In this document: piece after piece, positions 58,898 to 64,000 of the stretch
How positions within the stretch are numbered: the first letter of the stretch is position 1
How the letters are laid out: each line of letters opens with the position of its first letter
NCBI GenBank assembly: GCA_021432635.1
Contig: MU270056.1
Coordinates: 169,934 to 233,933, forward strand
Length of the DNA: 64,000 bases
Origin: Thozetella sp. PMI_491
Taxonomy: Eukaryota; Ascomycota; Sordariomycetes; Chaetosphaeriales; Chaetosphaeriaceae
Reading direction: 5' to 3'
The notes under the pieces: model-generated
What the model was told of the DNA's origin: nothing
The model's input: the letters and a program-made list of their open reading frames with translations, nothing else
Database searches by the model: none
Position numbers and translations under genes: made by a program

Positions 58898-59871
58898 GAG
58901 ATGACAACAGAGCTTGATACGGTGAACAAATAAAGCTCAGCCTCCCATCTCATTCCGTGGAATCGATAAAATTCCATTCTTGATACTTCATGTGTGGGTT
59001 CGATTCCCTCGCCGGCTAGCTACCAGCTGCCCTTTTTGTTTACCTCGTTCGCTTGAGGGCAGCTGGAAAGTGGTTCTTGTGTTCTGCTATGGTCCCCGCC
59101 CGCCTTGAGCACCAGTGAAATGAGCAGCAAAGCCTCTACCATGGTCGTTGTTTACATTTTTTAGTCCTTATTTGCTAAGTCAACTTATGGACCATCGCAA
59201 GCAGAGTGTTAATGGCATGCCGCGTCCTGCTTTCCCAACCGCAAATCCGGGTGGGGGCCCCGAGTTCGTAGCAAACGCAACGCGCCTTCCTTGGTTTTCA
59301 CTCCTCACTCGTACCAGCTACTCTGGCAGAGTGTCTTGTTATTTTATCTTCATCTTTTCTACCCGAAGGGATTATGCTCCTTTCACTCTCATCTGTCGGC
59401 CCCAACTAGCACCATCCAACTGAGGAAGCCTTGTGCTCGACTTTTCCGGCACTTCCACTTTCACCACCAACCGGAGGTCGTTTCCCACATCTTTCTTTCT
59501 TTAAATCACCTTCTTCAGACCGGTAACAGAGACCTGACCTCCGTTTCAAGAGTGCGGTTTTGAGATTCTCTGCTCTGTCTTTCCTTAGGTGAGTTCCTTC
59601 CCACTCGGCACCCGGAGGTAAAGGGGACGCTAGTTTCTGTCCTCGACCCGAAGCCATCGTAAGTCACCTGTTAACTACCTGACTATCCGGGACCATAGAT
59701 TGTTTTCTTTGCCTTGAAAAATCCCTCTTCGTATCTCACATCTCAGTCACGGACCCTGGAACCTGACACCTCTCCCACCCATCCTTTCTGACAACTCGTT
59801 TGTGTGCCTAACCTCTCACCCACATTCTTCCGATTGTATCTTTGTCCAAAACCAAACGAAAACTGACTAGG
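58898..59871. other. Intergenic region and leader of the caspase-like gene
   Basis: 974 bases. A tRNA T-arm-like element at 58993-59018 lacks a matching 5' half. The stretch from 59450 to 59870 is CT-rich, like a leader. No gene is supported. Confidence 0.6.
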
Positions 59872-62351
59872 ATGTCAAATTCTCAGGCAGGATTGGCCAC
59901 GCCATCCCCAACCGCCCAATCCAACATGGTTACCAAAATGAAGACAGTCCTTCCGGGAGTGTCTCTCGTGGCTCACGCGCCACCTGACCTCGACCAAGAT
60001 GATCAAATTATTGGGGTTTGCACCGTTTCCGGCGACTACATGCACCCGGGACGCTATGGCTGGATGGCAGTTGACTTCTTGCGGTGGAAGACTCTCTTGC
60101 ACGGAGTTGGCCACAGCAACAATCAGGTTAGTTCCATCTAGCCGTACCTCGCGAGCCACCTCATCTCACGACAACTCAGAGCTGGCTCAGCCGGATTAGC
60201 ATGATTAATTTCATCAAACAATGCGGCGGTCCTTATGCCAACGACCCTGGTATGGCCCAGCACAGCGAAAACAACATTAGAGTGCACGAGGTCCCCAGTG
60301 ATTTGTCTGTTGCCTTCAGGGACGCAGTCCTGGAGCGAGCCCGACTTGCCAAGGAACGCAAACGATCTCTGTTCGTCATAGTTTGCGGTCCCGCGTCCGC
60401 CGATATGGACATCTGCGTTCAGCTTGACGACCCGTCCATCATAATAAGCCCCAAGGATCTTCGGAAGGCAATATATGATGCGGTTGGTGAGAAAGATGCA
60501 CCTCCAGTGTTCTTGATGGTATCTTCGGCCTTGACTGCAGGATGGACATGCCAGCCTATTCTATTTGACGACGTACCTTTGGACCAAGGAGATATTGTAC
60601 GGTTGCTCGCACGTACTTGCGGCTCCGCCTTCGGAAATAGCATCATCGACTTCTTCACGAGCAAGCCGACTCCTTTCCTCTCTGCCAAGGGACGGGAGAA
60701 GTTTCCATACCACGACCTCATGCCAATCGGGCCATCCGGAACTCAGGTCACAACCCTCCACGAGTTTCACGCCAAGATCCACGAAACTCTTAAGCACCAA
60801 TTCTCTCCGCTGGCTACTGAGCATGATTTTAATCTAACCGATTCGATGCTAGACACATGGGGCTGGGTCGGTTTAAGGGAGACACCGCTCTCCTGGTGGG
60901 CTCAGCGCTGGCATGGGAAACAGAAGGTGAAGTCAGCCGGCTTCCCTTTCCTTGTCCAATCCTTTGGTGGCTGCCGTGAAACGCAGATATTCCACCTTAA
61001 GTATCTCGTCAACCTCGAACTCCGGACATGCCCCGGAGACTGGGAAAACAATTCGACCGGCATCACTCGCCAGCTATTTGAGGAGTTCCGCAACTCGCCC
61101 CCTAGCGCCATCGATGGTGTTATGATGATGCGCATCCTGAATGCTATCGAGTATCGAGCCTCCTGCATTAGACTCGCTCAGGCCGTAGTCCGGGTCTTTA
61201 AACTCCCTCTTCCAGAGGGAAAGGACTGCAGGTTCTGGCATGACCAACTCGACGATGATGACGTACTCTACAAAAAACGCCAGCTGGCTTTCTCACATGT
61301 TAACGGCCTTTTCGACAATATGGTACTTCTCCCCGGGGAATACCACAACGAGTTCGGTGTCGTTCGCTTCCCGAGACCATATCGATGGCTAGCTGCTAGT
61401 CTTTCTCTGGCTGACAAAGACTTGAAGGACGACATCCTCTCCCATTTCGTGGAAAATCGGGTTAAGAAGCTACTCGAGCTTGTCAAACAGCATCAAATCG
61501 ACCAACTCAGGGCCAACAAGACTCTGAGCCAGTTCGCCAAGAGATGGCTACAGTGTATCACTCCTAACTTTGAAGAGGATGATGCAGTACTTCTTCCTGT
61601 CACCCCAAGATCAACGGCAACCGAGCAACTGGAGAGTACTATTCAAGGCGGCGCGCGGCCAATGACCGAGGCTGGCCACAAGAAGCCCGAAGTCCAGTTT
61701 GAGGTTCCGTCGGCGCCGAAGGCAACGGCCACCCCAAAGAGTGACTGTGCTCTCAACTCGAGTACCCCTCCTGTCAACAAGGTACCCGCCGTGAGGGCGG
61801 AGGGTGGATACGAAACTGCTTCCCGAAACCAAGGTTACGACCAGAGACCATCCCCTGTCGCGGTCGCGACGGAAAAGTACGCTGAGCCTCACGATACCCA
61901 TTCGAAGTCTACCAAACAGGGTGAGAAGGATATGAGGGCGGTGCTGTCTCATTCTACGGCGTCCGTCGGGCCTACTATTGCCGAAGCTAACGTGGGATGT
62001 CCACGCTTCGCCGACCAGGAGCTCTTGGACACGGTTTTTGAAGCCTTCAGCCAAAAAGGCTTCAATATTGACGAGACCATGCCACTAGTGGATGAGTTCC
62101 TGGCCAAACTGAGTCTTCAGTCACTTCAAAAGCCTACGCCAGCCATGGATGCCCCTACTGCTCAGCCGGCTTCCGCCAAGTCTCCTCTCATTAGTTGTGA
62201 GGCAGCGGCAACAGCTGCTATAAGCACTCCTGTACACCCGGAAGATCGTAGTGCCCAGCAAGAGAAGAAGCAGCACGAGGTTGGGGACGCCAAGCCGAAG
62301 AAGTTCACTTGGGCTGAGTTCAGCAGCAGCCCTCAGTGGCGAAGCATGTAA
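59872..62351 (+). CDS. Large fungal protein, possible catalytically dead caspase-like fold
   Basis: Exons 59872-60126 and 60180-62351 encode 808 residues (53-bp intron, gttagt to actcag). The N-terminal part reads VSGDYMHPGRYGWMAVDFLRW, then SLFVIVCGPASADMDICV, VFLMVSSALTAGWTCQP and LLARTCGSAFGNSIIDFFT. This order recalls a fungal family in which a beta strand ends in FGHG, the next in TTSCYSGGW, followed by GRxCGSxFA, as in caspase/C13-type peptidases. Here the expected His-Gly is Gly155-Pro156 and the expected Cys is Ala202, so the catalytic dyad seems absent. The middle (about 260-500) is globular and Trp-rich. Residues 500-620 and 660-790 are low-complexity, separated by an amphipathic block (LLDTVFEAFSQKGFNIDETM). 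The end is KKFTWAEFSSSPQWRSM. Family assignment is from memory and inference; function is unknown. Confidence 0.7.
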
Positions 62352-64000
62352 AGGGGCTTGACAGTCAAGCCTGTCAGCCCAAATAACAGGGGATTCTGAT
62401 GATTAACCGGAACAGACTGGGACGCTGTCATCATGAGGAGTGGAAGGCGGCGATTTGCTATGTAGTTCTAGATTTGCTTCTCGTTTGCCGGCTGACATCC
62501 TGACCTCGTTCAGGCAGCCTGACTGCTTTATCATACTGAGCTGAGGGATGAAAAGGCAAGTCCTTGAGAAGAAAAAGATGTCGAAGATTCCGTAGGAATG
62601 TGCACGTGCGTAGAGGAATCTGAACATTGCTGTGCCCATACCAGTGCATACGGCAACGTGACAGCCCCATAGCTGACTATGTTGTGTTACTAAAAGCCCG
62701 GTAAGCAGTATCAAGCCGCCATTTATAAGGGGGTATACGCCTAGGGCAGATCTCATTGTCAATAGTCGCCTGCTCCTCGTACACTTGATTCGAACCTCTC
62801 TGCAGGACTTGCTGCCGAGTTCATTGCCTATTCTAGCATTCCAGGAGTCTAGTTCCCGCGTGCCTCTATTAGCAATGAAACCTTTCTTTTCAATGATGGC
62901 GATGCACGGTCGAGTACCTAGATCGACGGCTCCTCTGGGGGGGGCGGGGGCTGAAACTGGGCTTGGAAGTACAGCACTTTGAGCGACTAAAGATAGTGTG
63001 GTATGGTATGGCTTTGTTACAGGTCCTCGGCCTTGGACTCGTTTGTGGCGCTGTGGCGTTGGAGAACTTTGGAGGTGGTTGCATGTATCACCGGGAGCGG
63101 CAGGAAGTCTCCGGCATAGTCAAACACTGAGAAGTAGCCTTGCCAACATTCAAAAGACGGCCCGGCCGGACCGGCCATCGTGCCCTTTCTGGCCCATTTG
63201 CCTCTGTCGCAATGGGCGAAAACGATGGTATACTGGTATAATCGAGACTTTGTCGCGTGGCAGACCTTTGCAGGGATGCTTAACTAAACCCCTCCGCCCG
63301 CGCGGCTCCATGCGGCCGCTTCTGCGGCCATGCGCCCACTCCCCCCCGCACCGGCAACGAACCCAACTGGCGTCGTCCTTCGTTCAGTTGGGTCCCGATC
63401 AGTGCGGGCTGATGGGGGTCAATTAGAAACACAGGGACGACCTCGCCGGCTTGCGACCAAAACGCCGTCTATAGCAGAGGGAAGGGGGAGAGGAGGGTGG
63501 CGGCGGCGCGGCAAACGCAGTCTTTGCCACCATCCCAGCATCCATGTATTGTAGCAAGTCAAGAAAGGTTAGGCAATGGGGCCGCTGATGCAATCCATAC
63601 TGCGGGAATCTTGGTGTGAACTGATTCCCCAATGGAGGCGCACCTCTAGACCTTGTCCTGCTGACGTGGCTGCAGAGAGGTCGCTACGCGAACAGCGAGG
63701 CGTGCCTTCCTGCAGGCGAGTGTGCAACCACGACAGCTGCTCCGAGGCGTCTCGTCCGCTCTGGGCCGCCGGGAGGAGCGCTGCGACGCCGATCGCAAGG
63801 TAGCGCACCGCCAAGAGGGCCCTATCTTCTTCTATTTTTTTTTATTTTTTTTTTTAAAAAAAAATCTTGATGAGGTTGGATCCCCCCAGGGGAGGCGCGG
63901 AACCAAGGTAACCCGGCCAGCAGGTGGCCGGCGGTCCACTATCTCAGTTCCCAAACAAACCGGGCACCGACATCCGAAAGAGAGAAAGGGGTTGGGGGGG
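62352..64000. other. Intergenic region to the window edge
   Basis: 1.65 kb with no supported gene. It contains a T/A homopolymer block at about 63832-63865 (T runs followed by A runs) and ends in a G run at the window edge. No telomere repeat is present. Confidence 0.6.

Noticed and set aside
58993-59018. tRNA-like 3' end: gggttcgattccctcgccggct resembles a T arm plus acceptor strand
   Set aside because: No complementary 5' acceptor strand (agccggc or G-U variant), D arm or anticodon arm occurs in the 120 bases upstream, and the T stem has a T-T mismatch.
62775-62800. Minus-strand ggttcgaatc B-box-like sequence
   Set aside because: The flanking stem bases do not pair and no A box or acceptor stem is present.
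62998-63426. Plus-strand frame of 142 codons near the right edge
   Set aside because: Composition is typical of random GC-rich DNA (Trp/Arg/Cys-rich), with no family resemblance and no splice context.
63832-63865. T/A homopolymer block near the right edge as a possible telomere or retroelement tail
   Set aside because: No TTAGGG repeats and no adjoining element sequence; it is a simple low-complexity tract.
1-64000. CRISPR arrays, bacterial operons, insertion sequences, complete retrotransposons
   Set aside because: No regularly spaced repeats, no long terminal repeats, and no reverse transcriptase, integrase or transposase motifs were seen on either strand.

Overview
The window looks like nuclear DNA of a filamentous ascomycete (Pezizomycotina, most likely a Sordariomycete). 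The evidence is short spliceosomal introns (about 50-170 bp) with GTRNGT-type donors and CTAAC/CTGAC branch sites, GC-rich coding sequence, long pyrimidine-rich leaders, and the gene set: a fungal Mediator Med12, SSZ1 of the ribosome-associated complex, a very long class II myosin, a LaeA-like methyltransferase and a fungal-type O-methyltransferase. Nothing suggests a bacterial, viral or organellar origin. Gene models below are hand-spliced from reading frame and splice signals.

Layout. 1-3585 (+) is the 3' three quarters of the Mediator kinase-module subunit Med12. 7467-9508 (+) is a C2H2 zinc-finger protein with an N-terminal membrane span. 10440-11260 (-) is exosome subunit Rrp40, divergent from 11562-13491 (+), the Hsp70-like SSZ1. 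14034-15744 (-) is an NT-C2 domain protein, divergent from 17076-19757 (+), the RNase P/MRP subunit POP1. 23011-25156 (+) is an RBR E3 ubiquitin ligase. A 5.3-kb gene-poor stretch precedes an MFS transporter at 30427-32273 (+). 33286-37150 (-) is a Red1/ZFC3H1-type CCCH zinc-finger scaffold, divergent from 39031-46398 (+), a 2,377-residue class II myosin heavy chain.

From about 47 kb the character changes to accessory genes with more introns. There is an arginine/serine-rich protein (47954-49310, +), a fungal O-methyltransferase with six exons (50067-52248, -), a LaeA-like methyltransferase with a probable GC-AG intron (54942-56480, -), a third methyltransferase-like protein (57478-58897, +), and an 808-residue protein that I read as a caspase-like fold lacking its catalytic residues (59872-62351, +). 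No polyketide, peptide or terpene synthase is visible beside the three methyltransferases.

The left 46 kb is housekeeping: transcription (Med12), RNA processing and decay (Rrp40, POP1, Red1-like), translation (SSZ1, POP1), ubiquitin, transport and cytokinesis. The strongest leads are the membrane-tethered zinc-finger protein, the degenerate caspase-like protein beside the methyltransferases, and several splicing oddities (24- and 26-nt exons, a GC-AG intron, a stop-free 54-bp intron). The sequence has one assembly gap of 160 N at 6209-6368.
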